NCBI GenBank assembly: GCA_949285785.1
Contig: CASEAG010000028.1
Span: forward strand, 291,161 to 355,160
Direction: 5' to 3'
From: an uncultured Spirochaetales bacterium
Lineage (GTDB): Bacteria > Spirochaetota > Spirochaetia > Sphaerochaetales > Sphaerochaetaceae
DNA length: 64,000 nt
This document shows positions 26,780 to 34,804 of this stretch, one piece after another. Within the stretch, counting starts at the first letter, position 1. Each line of letters begins with the position of its first letter. The notes under the pieces were generated by a model. That model did not search any database and was not told the DNA's origin. It saw only the letters and a program-made list of their open reading frames with translations. The position numbers and the translations under genes were made by a program.

Positions 26780-27183
26780 GAGAGCATCTTCAAGAAGAAA
26801 TGCTGTCTGCACTTTCCGAAGCAGGGATCGATGCACAGCAGCTCCTCGTATCCCATCGCACGGTAGAAACCCGGCGCCTGGAAGCTGTACGTATTCAGCA
26901 GCACCCTTTTCATGCCTTTCCGGCGGGCCTCATCCTCGACATGGAGGAGAAGCTGTTTTCCAAGACCTCTGCCGCGATAGGCCTCATCGACGAACAGGAA
27001 CGAGACCTCAAGAGTGTCCATGGTGCTTTCAGCAACGATTCCGGCGACGGTTCGTCCGCAATCCTCGATATGAAACGAGAAGTCCATGCCCTCACCCATA
27101 TATGGCCTGTTGTATTCCTGCAGGCGCTGATGGACGTATTCGCACTCCTCCTGTGAACTCTTGACAAGTTCAAGTTCCGCCAT
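26776..27183 (-). CDS. GNAT-family N-acetyltransferase
   Basis: 135 residues, a complete GNAT fold. The acetyl-CoA loop is Tyr-Arg-Gly-Arg-Gly-Leu-Gly, preceded by Val-Ser-Phe-Leu-Phe-Val. A late Ala-Pro-Gly-Phe-Tyr-Arg-Ala-Met-Gly-Tyr is typical. The substrate is unknown. ATG 27183 has AAGGAGA upstream; an in-frame ATG at 27207 is less likely. Confidence 0.85.
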   Translation of the reverse strand: MAELELVKSSQEECEYVHQRLQEYNRPYMGEGMDFSFHIEDCGRTVAGIVAESTMDTLEVSFLFVDEAYRGRGLGKQLLLHVEDEARRKGMKRVLLNTYSFQAPGFYRAMGYEELLCIDPCFGKCRQHFFLKMLS

Positions 27184-27225
27184 GGCCGCTCTCCTTGTGT
27201 TCACCATAGATGGCTGAAAACAGAA

Positions 27226-27251
27226 ACGGCATCCTGTCTCCAGAATGCCGT
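27226..27251. terminator. inverted repeat upstream of the GNAT gene
   Basis: ACGGCAT (27226-27232) pairs with ATGCCGT (27245-27251). On the minus strand it lies between the helicase stop and the GNAT start and could end the defence operon. The surrounding 150 bases hold no gene and show no tRNA. Confidence 0.4.
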
Positions 27252-27361
27252 CCTATCAAGCTACAGTATGCATACTGACTCCTACAAATAAACGATTAGA
27301 TGATGACAGGGGCAATAGAAAATCGGTGGAGGTAAAGTCGAAACACCACACAGCTTCCACA

Positions 27362-30043
27362 TCATTCATCGTACTCATCCGCACTCATCGTCTCCATGTA
27401 GAACTCAATATCTTCTGGGTCTGAAGTGTAGAAACAATCCCAATGGTTCTTTTCCACCTCAATTGCTTCCTCCCGAATCTCTGCATCATCACAGTTGAGA
27501 ATTGACCTTTCAATGTGCATTGCCCCATCGTTTGAGAATCTGATGTCGATGTCTTTGCCTCGTGCAAGTATCTTCTTGGCAATGCGTCGAGAGAATCCAA
27601 TCTCAACCAAACGAATCGTCTTTCCATCAGCTGTTCCATACTCGATGTACTTCGACCAATCATTCTGCAACAACTTGGTACTATCTTTCTTGAGAACTCT
27701 ATAACGGCGGGAGAAGATGCGGAAATAGTCGGCCAGTTCATGCAGCAGAACTTTGTCAATATCGCTCAGCACGCCATTCATGACCATGTTGCGTGCCATG
27801 GGGGTGCCATCATATATCTTAGCGTTCTGATATCCGAATATTTCCTTGTCTTTTCCTTCTTCATAGCGCTTGAGTTTGCTTGCGATCAGTTCTGGAACAG
27901 ATGTCCCATTTACCCACATGAACAGGAGGTAAGAATACCAGCGATGAGAGTTGCCTCTACCTAAAGTGGACTTGTTGTATACATCCCAATTGAAAATTAC
28001 CTTCAAATCCGACATAAACTCAGATACAGCTTCGTATGAATGTCCTTTCCTGCCGGGGCGCACCGGGTATGCACCACCATTCAGAATGTATTTGTCAAGC
28101 TTGGTTATCTGGTCATTGGAGATGTAGTACTCGTCATATGTAATCCCTTTGGGAAACCATCGCCTAATGCTATCTATCTGTCCCTCTGATGCATTCTCCT
28201 TTGCATTCATGACAATCGCCGAATCCTCATACCCAAGGGAAAGATCCCGTGTCAGCATGGTCGAATACATGCGTTCAAATCTGTGAGAAGCATCCCCATT
28301 GAGAAGTATGTCATTATTCGCAAGATCCTCGATGGTCTTCTTTATTCTTTTCACATTCTTCGGATGTTCTACGGAAAGGGTTTGTTCCGGAATCTTGCCC
28401 AAACAAAGTTTCTTGACATGATCGAGATCATTCTTATCTTCCTTGTCGCCGGTCCAGACGAAATATATGTTCCCTGACAGCTGGAATCTTATTCTTCCAG
28501 CCCTGCCAACAAGATTCTTAAATTCAATGGAAGACAGGTTGCTGTTTCCATTCTTGTGGCTGGTGATGAACAGGTTGTCACATGGAAAGTTCACTCCTTC
28601 AATGATTGTGCTCGTGCAGAAAATTGTATTGATTGAACCGTCTCGGAAAAGGCTCTCTATGATCTTTCTTACAGACGCAGGGAGTAATCCGATGTGGTAG
28701 GCTACACCTTTCTTGATTGTCTCAGCCAAGAAACAGTCCTTATGTACAAGTTCTACAATCTGGGAGGATGCCTGTTTAAGTTTCTCATATTGTTCCGAAG
28801 GCAAATCAGCAGTGTGCTTTTCTGCAAATTCAACAGCCCATCTCATGGCCTGCTCCGTCGATTTGCAATACACTATGTTCTTCTTGCCTCTTCCAAGATT
28901 CTCTATGACCGAAAGTGGCTTGTTCACACTCTTGAACTTGCCAAGCATGGAGAACTCTTTCTTCCGTCGATCCAATACATAGGCATGCTGATCTGCCAGA
29001 TCCATATAATAGAAGAAGTGGACAACCGGAGTATATTCGGAGGAAAGAGCAGTCTTGCTGTCATCACCACTGACAGTGAGGTGATCCCATGCGGATGTAG
29101 GAATCAATTGATTGAACACATCTGGATTCGGGATGTTGGGAGACGAGAATATAAGGTTGCAGCGTTTTTCCATGCGCATCACACGATCCACGATGCGGTA
29201 ATAAAGCAGACTGCGTTCTTTATCAGACGAGATGATCTGGGCTTCATCGATGAAGACATAATCGGGTCTTCGCACATCACCTTGCTCCATGAATGACAGG
29301 AATCGTTCTGGGGTCATCACGCATACGATGTTTGCTGCCACATTCTCCACTGGGCTGGACACAACACGATAGCCATGTCCACGAAGCAGATCTCCCAGCT
29401 TCTCAATCAGCTCAGATCGCACTTCGCTGACCAATGCCCTTGTCGGCAGGATGACGAAATAGTCACGGCACTTCCCATCTAAAATCTCCTTCCTGACGAA
29501 ATTGATAAACAGGAAGGTCTTCCCCAATGAGGTAGGCCCCGAAAAACTCAGAACGTCATTCGACAGGTTATCGAATATCAGCTTCTGGTCTGGGAAGAAA
29601 TACTGGTTCTCCTGTTCAGGAATTGCCAGATAATCCTTGTCCACCTGGATGGCCAATTCATCCCAAAATGACTTGAAACTGAATGTAGAATCAACAAGTT
29701 CTAGTCCGAGGAAGTTTGATGCAGAAGAAAGGACTCCGGCCAGAGTCTTTCTGATTTCTGGATTCCCGGGACTCAAGGCATCAATCATCACCATGATTTC
29801 CTGGGCAAGTTCCTTATAACTGTCCATATATCCGAAACAGGCAGTCTTGGCTAAGAGGTCGGCAAAAGACAAGAGGTCACCCAACTCTTTTTTCTCAAGT
29901 GGGGATTCGCTCATCAGGAATATCTTTCTGGAGTAAGCATTCAACAGCTTGGAATATAGGAAAGTAAGGTACTCATTGGACTCGATGTTCTTTGCAATAT
30001 ACTCGCGCAATGACATATCCGATTGGTTTCTCATGGCATTCAT
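27362..30043 (-). CDS. HamB-like Ski2-type helicase (Hachiman/AbpAB-type defence)
   Basis: 893 residues. Superfamily 2 helicase motifs: Ser-Gly-Pro-Thr-Ser-Leu-Gly-Lys-Thr (motif I, about residue 170), Leu-Pro-Thr-Arg-Ala-Leu (Ia), Asp-Glu-Ala-Gln (II), Phe-Ser-Ser-Pro-Asn (III) and Leu-Val-Gly-Arg-Ala-Gly-Arg (VI). The Ski2-like form and size match HamB/AbpB. The N-terminal 130 residues are helical and unassigned. The gene starts four bases inside the upstream HamA-like gene (overlap 30040-30043). G+C is clearly below that of its neighbours, which suggests transfer. In Hachiman the helicase senses DNA and frees the HamA effector; here that role is inferred. Confidence 0.75.
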   Translation of the reverse strand: MNAMRNQSDMSLREYIAKNIESNEYLTFLYSKLLNAYSRKIFLMSESPLEKKELGDLLSFADLLAKTACFGYMDSYKELAQEIMVMIDALSPGNPEIRKTLAGVLSSASNFLGLELVDSTFSFKSFWDELAIQVDKDYLAIPEQENQYFFPDQKLIFDNLSNDVLSFSGPTSLGKTFLFINFVRKEILDGKCRDYFVILPTRALVSEVRSELIEKLGDLLRGHGYRVVSSPVENVAANIVCVMTPERFLSFMEQGDVRRPDYVFIDEAQIISSDKERSLLYYRIVDRVMRMEKRCNLIFSSPNIPNPDVFNQLIPTSAWDHLTVSGDDSKTALSSEYTPVVHFFYYMDLADQHAYVLDRRKKEFSMLGKFKSVNKPLSVIENLGRGKKNIVYCKSTEQAMRWAVEFAEKHTADLPSEQYEKLKQASSQIVELVHKDCFLAETIKKGVAYHIGLLPASVRKIIESLFRDGSINTIFCTSTIIEGVNFPCDNLFITSHKNGNSNLSSIEFKNLVGRAGRIRFQLSGNIYFVWTGDKEDKNDLDHVKKLCLGKIPEQTLSVEHPKNVKRIKKTIEDLANNDILLNGDASHRFERMYSTMLTRDLSLGYEDSAIVMNAKENASEGQIDSIRRWFPKGITYDEYYISNDQITKLDKYILNGGAYPVRPGRKGHSYEAVSEFMSDLKVIFNWDVYNKSTLGRGNSHRWYSYLLFMWVNGTSVPELIASKLKRYEEGKDKEIFGYQNAKIYDGTPMARNMVMNGVLSDIDKVLLHELADYFRIFSRRYRVLKKDSTKLLQNDWSKYIEYGTADGKTIRLVEIGFSRRIAKKILARGKDIDIRFSNDGAMHIERSILNCDDAEIREEAIEVEKNHWDCFYTSDPEDIEFYMETMSADEYDE

Positions 30044-31494
30044 CCCAGCACCTCTTCTATCAATGAATCAAGATTGGATTCCAATTCGGTGAATGGAAGC
30101 AGATAGATGTAATAGCTGTAACCGAACATTCCCTCTTTAATGACAATCCGGCGAAAAGCTTCTTCCAGCTCGGCAATTCGTCTCTGCAAACGTAAGGACG
30201 CATACTGGTTGTACCCCCCACATTGAAGGATTGCCTCTCCATCTTTCATGTCTGCCTCATATCCTATGAACACTCCAAATGATCTGGATATCGATGATGC
30301 CTTCCCGACTTGTTGTTTCGGGATAATGAAATCTGCAATCATAGATGCCATATCATTGCTGAACAGCTTTGAAAGCAGTGCGGAATCAACATTTTTTGAA
30401 ATGGTCGGAAACTGATTCCTTATTGCAATCGAACAGTCAATGACCCTTTCCATCGCCTCTTGTGGACTCTCATCGGCAAAGGATAGGCCAAATACAAGTT
30501 GGGAGACATCGCCTTCATGTAGCAAATAGATTCCTCCGCAATCAGCACCCATGTCATCCGACGAATTGAGTTCAACATTCGTGAAGATCTTTGGTGCACA
30601 AAGGCCGCACTCCATGAAGGCATGAAGCAAGAATTCCACAACGACCTTTCTTCGTGTCGAAGAATCTGGATATTTGTTGCGAATGTGTTTCACCGCCTTA
30701 AGTGCAATAAGCTGTTTTCTCTCATCCGATTCTTCCATTTCAGATTTCTGACGACGACTGAGAGCAAATGATCCAACACTAATTTGGAAGAACTCTGTGA
30801 AGGCGTCATAATCAAATGACTCGCCAACGAGTGGAAGTGTAAAGATGTTCAGGCTTGAAGTCTTGTCCCCGACCTGAACATCAGCATGTCTCTGCAACTT
30901 GAAGATCTCATCAAACCTGTTCCGGTTCAAAGAGAATGGAATCGTGACAGGAAGTTTACCATCATCTATCAAATCGAAATAGTCTGGCGGAAAAGTATAA
31001 TCATTTATCCAATCGGGGTCTGTCTTTTTCTTCTTCTTATTCTTTGGATTGATTGCATTGGGAACAGTATCAAGAGAATGTTTTACAAGTGAAGCAAGAT
31101 AGTCAAAAAAGGGGAATCTCTCTCTTTCTCTTTTTATTGCTTCATATTTCTTGTTGATACACCCAAGTATCGTTTCAAGCCCAGCAGGATCTGAGCCTTG
31201 TAACACTTGTGCGGTTTTGCATACAAAGACATAGCGATTTGATGGAGTATATAAGTAGTCAAGTTCTTTCTCCAAATAGTTGGCATAGTCTTTTACTTCA
31301 GCTGAAATGATTTTATCTTTAAGATCTCTGGGAACTTCTCTGTTTCCTTGCTTAATTAAAGTAGGTATAGGGTCACCGGAAGACACTGCAGCATCGTCAT
31401 AACCCAGCAACCAGTGGTACAAGGTTGGCTGTTTGATTCTTCTACGTTTAGGAAGGATTAAAAGTAATTCAAAAATCTGTCCGAAACGATACAT
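30040..31494 (-). CDS. HamA-like DUF1837 protein of a Hachiman/AbpAB-type system
   Basis: 484 residues. The C-terminal half has the DUF1837 layout: a helix with Val-Val-Val-Glu-Phe-Leu-Leu, then Ala-Pro-Lys-Ile-Phe, then Gly-Ala-Asp-Cys-Gly-Gly-Ile. HamA nucleases next carry Gly-Glu-x-Lys; here the same spot reads Phe-Gly-Leu-Ser-Phe-Ala, so the Glu and Lys of the PD-(D/E)XK site seem lost. The N-terminal 240 residues are unassigned, and a run of Lys lies near residue 155. First gene of the two-gene operon, with promoter TTGATT-16-TATACT. The family call is by motif order, not by search. Confidence 0.62.
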   Translation of the reverse strand: MYRFGQIFELLLILPKRRRIKQPTLYHWLLGYDDAAVSSGDPIPTLIKQGNREVPRDLKDKIISAEVKDYANYLEKELDYLYTPSNRYVFVCKTAQVLQGSDPAGLETILGCINKKYEAIKRERERFPFFDYLASLVKHSLDTVPNAINPKNKKKKKTDPDWINDYTFPPDYFDLIDDGKLPVTIPFSLNRNRFDEIFKLQRHADVQVGDKTSSLNIFTLPLVGESFDYDAFTEFFQISVGSFALSRRQKSEMEESDERKQLIALKAVKHIRNKYPDSSTRRKVVVEFLLHAFMECGLCAPKIFTNVELNSSDDMGADCGGIYLLHEGDVSQLVFGLSFADESPQEAMERVIDCSIAIRNQFPTISKNVDSALLSKLFSNDMASMIADFIIPKQQVGKASSISRSFGVFIGYEADMKDGEAILQCGGYNQYASLRLQRRIAELEEAFRRIVIKEGMFGYSYYIYLLPFTELESNLDSLIEEVLG

Positions 31495-31842
31495 GCTGCC
31501 CCCTTTATTGCCAAGTATACAAGTCCAAGCTGGTTAATCAAGATTTCGTGCACCTTGGCTATTGATCTAGATTGTTTGCTAAAAAACTGGCTAATCGATT
31601 GTTAATGACTGTGCTAACTACACGAACAGAATCTTGTCGTACCTTCATTCTTGTCGAGAGAACTCTCGACTTGGGAAATTTATGACAGGACTTGGCCAGT
31701 CGCTTGCATGCTGTCAGCAATTTCCATGATTTGTAGCTAGCCGCCCCATGCATGGCGGTTCCGCCCGGAACAGTTCATCTCTGAGGCATGGTCGCGTCAT
31801 GCCTACGAGGCTGGATGGTTCCGGTTCCTCTCGGAGCTGTCC
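31495..31842. other. junction between the defence cassette and the prophage
   Basis: About 350 bases without a confident gene. The left 245 bases are A+T-rich like the defence genes; from about 31743 the base composition jumps to that of the phage. At the jump there is a short palindrome (CCATGCATGG). A reading frame runs from just after a TAG at 31740 into the next gene without a start codon (Trp-Arg-Phe-Arg-Pro-Glu onwards), so the next gene may be the remnant of a longer one. I see no tRNA or integrase. Confidence 0.5.
31514..31541 (-). promoter_or_regulatory. promoter of the HamA/HamB-like operon
   Basis: Minus strand TTGATT (31536-31541), 16 bases, TATACT (31514-31519), then a G-rich SD-like stretch and ATG 31494. 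Unlike the chromosomal first genes it has a leader with an SD. Confidence 0.55.
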
Positions 31843-32322
31843 ATGCAGGAACGCATCAAATTCAGTTACACACTCGCATCGGGCCGGACTATCGTCCTTG
31901 AAGAAGGGCAGAACGGCATCACCAATGACCATATCGCAGCACTCATCGACCTCGACCGCATCGAGGCCAACGAGGCCAGACGCGATAGGGAGCATCGCAG
32001 CCAGCTAACCGAATTCGAGAAGAGTGCAATCCATGACGACGGCCGTATCCATACCGACCCAATCGAAAGGTTAGCCGATTATCGCTGGTCCCCTGAGAGA
32101 ATCATCTTCGCCGAGGAGAGCAAGGTCAGCCTGATGGATCAGGTTGAAGCCGTCCTTCCTAAACTCACAAAGGCACAAGCCGAACTCTTCAGACTCCTCC
32201 GACTTGGACTCACCGAGGGCCAGCTCGCCAAGACGCTTGGCATCAGTCGTGATGCCGTGAAGTCGAGGAAACGCTATCTCTTCGCCGCAATTCGCCGCCA
32301 GCTGGGAATCACTGTCGCTTGA
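31843..32322 (+). CDS. sigma-70 region 4-like phage regulator
   Basis: 159 residues. The last 60 residues form a helix-turn-helix of the sigma region 4 type: Leu-Thr-Lys-Ala-Gln-Ala-Glu-Leu-Phe-Arg, then Leu-Thr-Glu-Gly-Gln-Leu-Ala-Lys-Thr-Leu-Gly-Ile-Ser-Arg-Asp-Ala-Val. The N-terminal part (Leu-Glu-Glu-Gly-Gln-Asn-Gly-Ile-Thr) resembles small phage or transposon-borne sigma-like proteins. No SD is clear and the frame is open upstream without a start, so the true N-terminus may differ. It probably drives expression of the phage operons. Confidence 0.6.
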   Translation: MQERIKFSYTLASGRTIVLEEGQNGITNDHIAALIDLDRIEANEARRDREHRSQLTEFEKSAIHDDGRIHTDPIERLADYRWSPERIIFAEESKVSLMDQVEAVLPKLTKAQAELFRLLRLGLTEGQLAKTLGISRDAVKSRKRYLFAAIRRQLGITVA

Positions 32323-32337
32323 TTGATTTCCAAGCCT

Positions 32338-32402
32338 GCCCCTACCCTCCACCTCCATCCCTATGTAGGGGCCAACGGCAACTGCCAAAGGTCCCGGGAG
32401 GC
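32338..32402 (+). promoter_or_regulatory. phage early RNA leader, copy 1
   Basis: GCCCCTAC (32338-32345) pairs with GTAGGGGC (32365-32372). The loop carries ACCTCCAT (32351-32358), an anti-SD sequence, and GGGAGG (32396-32401) is the SD of the gene at 32406. A near copy precedes the VirE gene at 41829. Pairing of the loop with the SD and formation of the stem are alternative states. Confidence 0.6.
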
Positions 32403-32405
32403 ACG

Positions 32406-32612
32406 ATGACTCACAAGGTCAAGGTGGAGGTCGCAAGGGCCGCCGAAAGGAACATGGTCCTGGCGACAGGACAGAAGCGTATGAGGGCGTGGTTGGCACG
32501 CCTTCTGTTCGGGGCCGACAGGTTCAGCGAGGTTCTCGTCCTAAGCCCCGGACGCACGGTAAGGACGATCGAGATCATGGAAGAACGGGAGATGAACGCA
32601 AATGCAGGATGA
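32406..32612 (+). CDS. small phage protein, unknown
   Basis: 68 residues, basic in the first half (Met-Thr-His-Lys-Val-Lys-Val-Glu-Val-Ala-Arg) with no known motif. It is the first gene of the early operon and the one directly under the RNA leader, with SD GGGAGG five bases before ATG. It overlaps the next gene by 11 bases. The family is not recognised. Confidence 0.6.
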   Translation: MTHKVKVEVARAAERNMVLATGQKRMRAWLARLLFGADRFSEVLVLSPGRTVRTIEIMEEREMNANAG

Positions 32613-33030
32613 AATGAAGAGGATGATCGGGAAGACGGCAAAGGACATCAGGGTCGTGGCTGAAGACCTCGAGAACATCGCAAGGTGCATGGAGGCATTG
32701 CCTCCCACACTGCTCGGAGACGGCCTCGACGACGAGCCCATGCTCGACGACCACGGCTACCCCACCGACATGGATTCTGCCGAGAGGAAGGCCATCGAGA
32801 AGAAGGAGTACAGGAAAGGTCTTGAGACTGCCGTCGAGTCAAACAAGCCGGAGGAGTCCGTCACACTCGAGGACATCAGGAAGGTGCTCGTCGAGAAGAA
32901 GAGGGCCGGCTTCATCAGTGAGGTGAAGGCCCTCATCACCGAGTATGGCGTCGACCGCATCTCCGCCCTCGGCGAGGAGATGCATTCCGAGTTCATCGTC
33001 AAGGCCAGAGCCATCGGGGAGACGGTCTGA
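32602..33030 (+). CDS. small acidic phage protein
   Basis: 142 residues, acidic. The C-terminal 60 residues (Val-Thr-Leu-Glu-Asp-Ile-Arg-Lys-Val-Leu, then Gly-Phe-Ile-Ser-Glu-Val-Lys) match a short helical domain that recurs in phage early proteins and is sometimes mislabelled as an rRNA biogenesis protein. Function unknown. Its stop shares one base with the DUF2800 start, so the genes are coupled. Confidence 0.6.
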   Translation: MQDEMKRMIGKTAKDIRVVAEDLENIARCMEALPPTLLGDGLDDEPMLDDHGYPTDMDSAERKAIEKKEYRKGLETAVESNKPEESVTLEDIRKVLVEKKRAGFISEVKALITEYGVDRISALGEEMHSEFIVKARAIGETV

Positions 33031-34139
33031 TGCCCGGGACACACTCGCTGCTCTCCCCCTCGGGGGCGCACCGCTGGATGAACTGCACCCCGTCTGCCCG
33101 ACAGACCGAAGGAATGGACGAGGAGTCCAGCTGGTATGCGCGGGAAGGAACCGAGGCCCACGAGCTATGTGCCTATCTCGTCGACAGGGAACTAGGCCGG
33201 GACACTGACGACCCCAGGCCAGGCATGGAGTTCTACAACGCAGAGATGCAGGAGTGCGCCGAGGACTACAGGGACTACATCCTCTCGCTGATCCATGAAG
33301 GGGATGTCCACTTTGTCGACACCGAAGTCTCGCTCGACATGAGAAGGTGGATACCGGAAGGAAGAGGAACGAGCGACTGCGTACTGGTCATCGGCACGAC
33401 GCTCCACATCGTGGACTACAAGCATGGCAAGGGCGTGCCGGTCGAGGTCGAGGAGAATCCCCAGCTGATGATCTACGGCCTTGGCGGCCTCGACCTGCTC
33501 GACGGCATCTACGACATCGGAGAGGTGCGCCTCAGCATCGTGCAGCCGAGGATATCCAACACGGGGTCCTGGACCATCACGAGGAAGGACCTTCTCGACT
33601 GGGGCGACGACATCCTCCGACCACTTGCCGAACAGGCCTGGAAGGGTTGCGGAGAGATGCACTCTGGAGACTGGTGCAGATGGTGCCTTCTCAAGGCCTC
33701 GTGCCGCCGGAGGGCGGAGGACAACCTCGAGCTTGCCAGGCTGGACTTCCGCAAGCCCCCCGCCCTCAGCGACGAGGAGCTTGGGGAGGTGCTGTCCAGG
33801 GCCGGCAATCTCGAAGCCTGGGTCGGCGACCTCAGGGCATATGCCCTCTCGCGCCTCATGGCCGGAGGTGTCATCCCCGGCTGGAAGGCCGTCGAGGGAC
33901 GCAGCGTGCGCACCTGGTCGGATGCGGCCAGAGTCGCCGACACGGTCAGAAATGCGGGATACGACCCCTACAGGCACGAGGTCCTCGGCATCACGGCAAT
34001 GACGGAGATGCTGGGGAAGGAGAAATTCAACGAACTGCTCGGCGATCTCGTCATCAAGCCTCGTGGCAAGGCGACACTTGCTCCGGCCGACGACAGGAGA
34101 CCGGCGATCACAAGCGCAACATGCGACTTCAAAGACTGA
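33030..34139 (+). CDS. DUF2800 phage protein (RecB-like nuclease fold)
   Basis: 369 residues. It opens with Leu-Leu-Ser-Pro-Ser-Gly-Ala-His-Arg-Trp-Met-Asn-Cys-Thr-Pro-Ser-Ala, the DUF2800 start. A Gly-Thr-Glu-Ala-His-Glu-Leu segment, then Ile-Val-Asp-Tyr-Lys-His-Gly-Lys-Gly and late Cys residues (Trp-Cys-Arg-Trp-Cys ... Cys) resemble AddB/Cas4-like Fe-S nucleases, with the Asp-Tyr-Lys as catalytic motif. Such proteins act with DUF2815 and a family A polymerase in phage replication or recombination. Start overlaps the previous stop. Confidence 0.82.
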   Translation: MPGTHSLLSPSGAHRWMNCTPSARQTEGMDEESSWYAREGTEAHELCAYLVDRELGRDTDDPRPGMEFYNAEMQECAEDYRDYILSLIHEGDVHFVDTEVSLDMRRWIPEGRGTSDCVLVIGTTLHIVDYKHGKGVPVEVEENPQLMIYGLGGLDLLDGIYDIGEVRLSIVQPRISNTGSWTITRKDLLDWGDDILRPLAEQAWKGCGEMHSGDWCRWCLLKASCRRRAEDNLELARLDFRKPPALSDEELGEVLSRAGNLEAWVGDLRAYALSRLMAGGVIPGWKAVEGRSVRTWSDAARVADTVRNAGYDPYRHEVLGITAMTEMLGKEKFNELLGDLVIKPRGKATLAPADDRRPAITSATCDFKD

Positions 34140-34155
34140 ACAAGGAGGAAACGTC

Positions 34156-34719
34156 ATGAACGGAAAGAGCGTTTCTACAAAAGTTGTAACCGGCAGGGTG
34201 CGTCTGTCTTATGCACATCTCGTACAGCCCGAGGAGGCGATGGACGGCGGCGCCGCCAAGTACAGCACCAGCATCCTCATCCCCAAAGACGACCAGGCCA
34301 CGATCGAGGCCATCCGCAGGGCCGTGGAGGCGGCCTACAAGGTGGGCGAAGGGAGGCTCCGTGGCAACGGCCGCAGCGTACCGCCACTGGCCACACTGAG
34401 GACTCCGCTGCGCGACGGAGACACCGAGAGGCCCGACGACGAGGCATACCATGGATGCTGGTTCCTTACAGCCCGCAGCACGACCAAGCCAGGAATCGTC
34501 GACCGCAACCTCAACGAGGTCATCGACCCTGCGGAAGTCTACAGCGGACGCTGGGCAAGGGTCAGCATGACGGCGTTCGCCTACAACAACAACGGCAACA
34601 GGGGAATCGGCATGGGACTGCTGAACGTGCAGCTCCTCGATGACGACGAGCCCCTCGGAGGTGGACGCTCGAGGCCTCAGGACGACTTCGGCTCCGACGA
34701 CGAGGACTTCCTCGCCTGA
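34156..34719 (+). CDS. DUF2815 phage protein (ssDNA-binding-like)
   Basis: 187 residues. DUF2815 family, recognised by Arg-Leu-Ser-Tyr-Ala-His-Leu near the start, Tyr-Ser-Thr-Ser-Ile-Leu-Ile-Pro-Lys-Asp-Asp and the late Tyr-Ser-Gly-Arg-Trp-Ala-Arg-Val-Ser. These proteins are thought to bind single-stranded DNA beside DUF2800 and the polymerase. The acidic tail (Asp-Asp-Glu-Asp-Phe) is typical of SSB-like proteins. The AAGGAGG SD lies before ATG 34156 and an intrinsic terminator follows. Confidence 0.85.
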   Translation: MNGKSVSTKVVTGRVRLSYAHLVQPEEAMDGGAAKYSTSILIPKDDQATIEAIRRAVEAAYKVGEGRLRGNGRSVPPLATLRTPLRDGDTERPDDEAYHGCWFLTARSTTKPGIVDRNLNEVIDPAEVYSGRWARVSMTAFAYNNNGNRGIGMGLLNVQLLDDDEPLGGGRSRPQDDFGSDDEDFLA

Positions 34720-34740
34720 CAATCATCGGTAACCGGTTTT

Positions 34741-34773
34741 GGGTCACCGGGCATTTGCCTGGTGGCCCTTTTT
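34741..34773 (+). terminator. terminator after DUF2815
   Basis: GGGTCACCGGGC (34741-34752) pairs with GCCTGGTGGCCC (34757-34768) with two mismatches, followed by five T. It ends the first early operon before the antisense lipoprotein gene. Confidence 0.75.
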
Positions 34774-34804
34774 CCAGCAGAGAGGAACATGTCTCAATGC
34801 AACA

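Noticed and set aside
31843-32322. Reading the sigma-like gene as a transposase or resolvase
   Set aside because: There is no catalytic Ser or DDE pattern, and the C-terminal helix-turn-helix fits sigma region 4 better.
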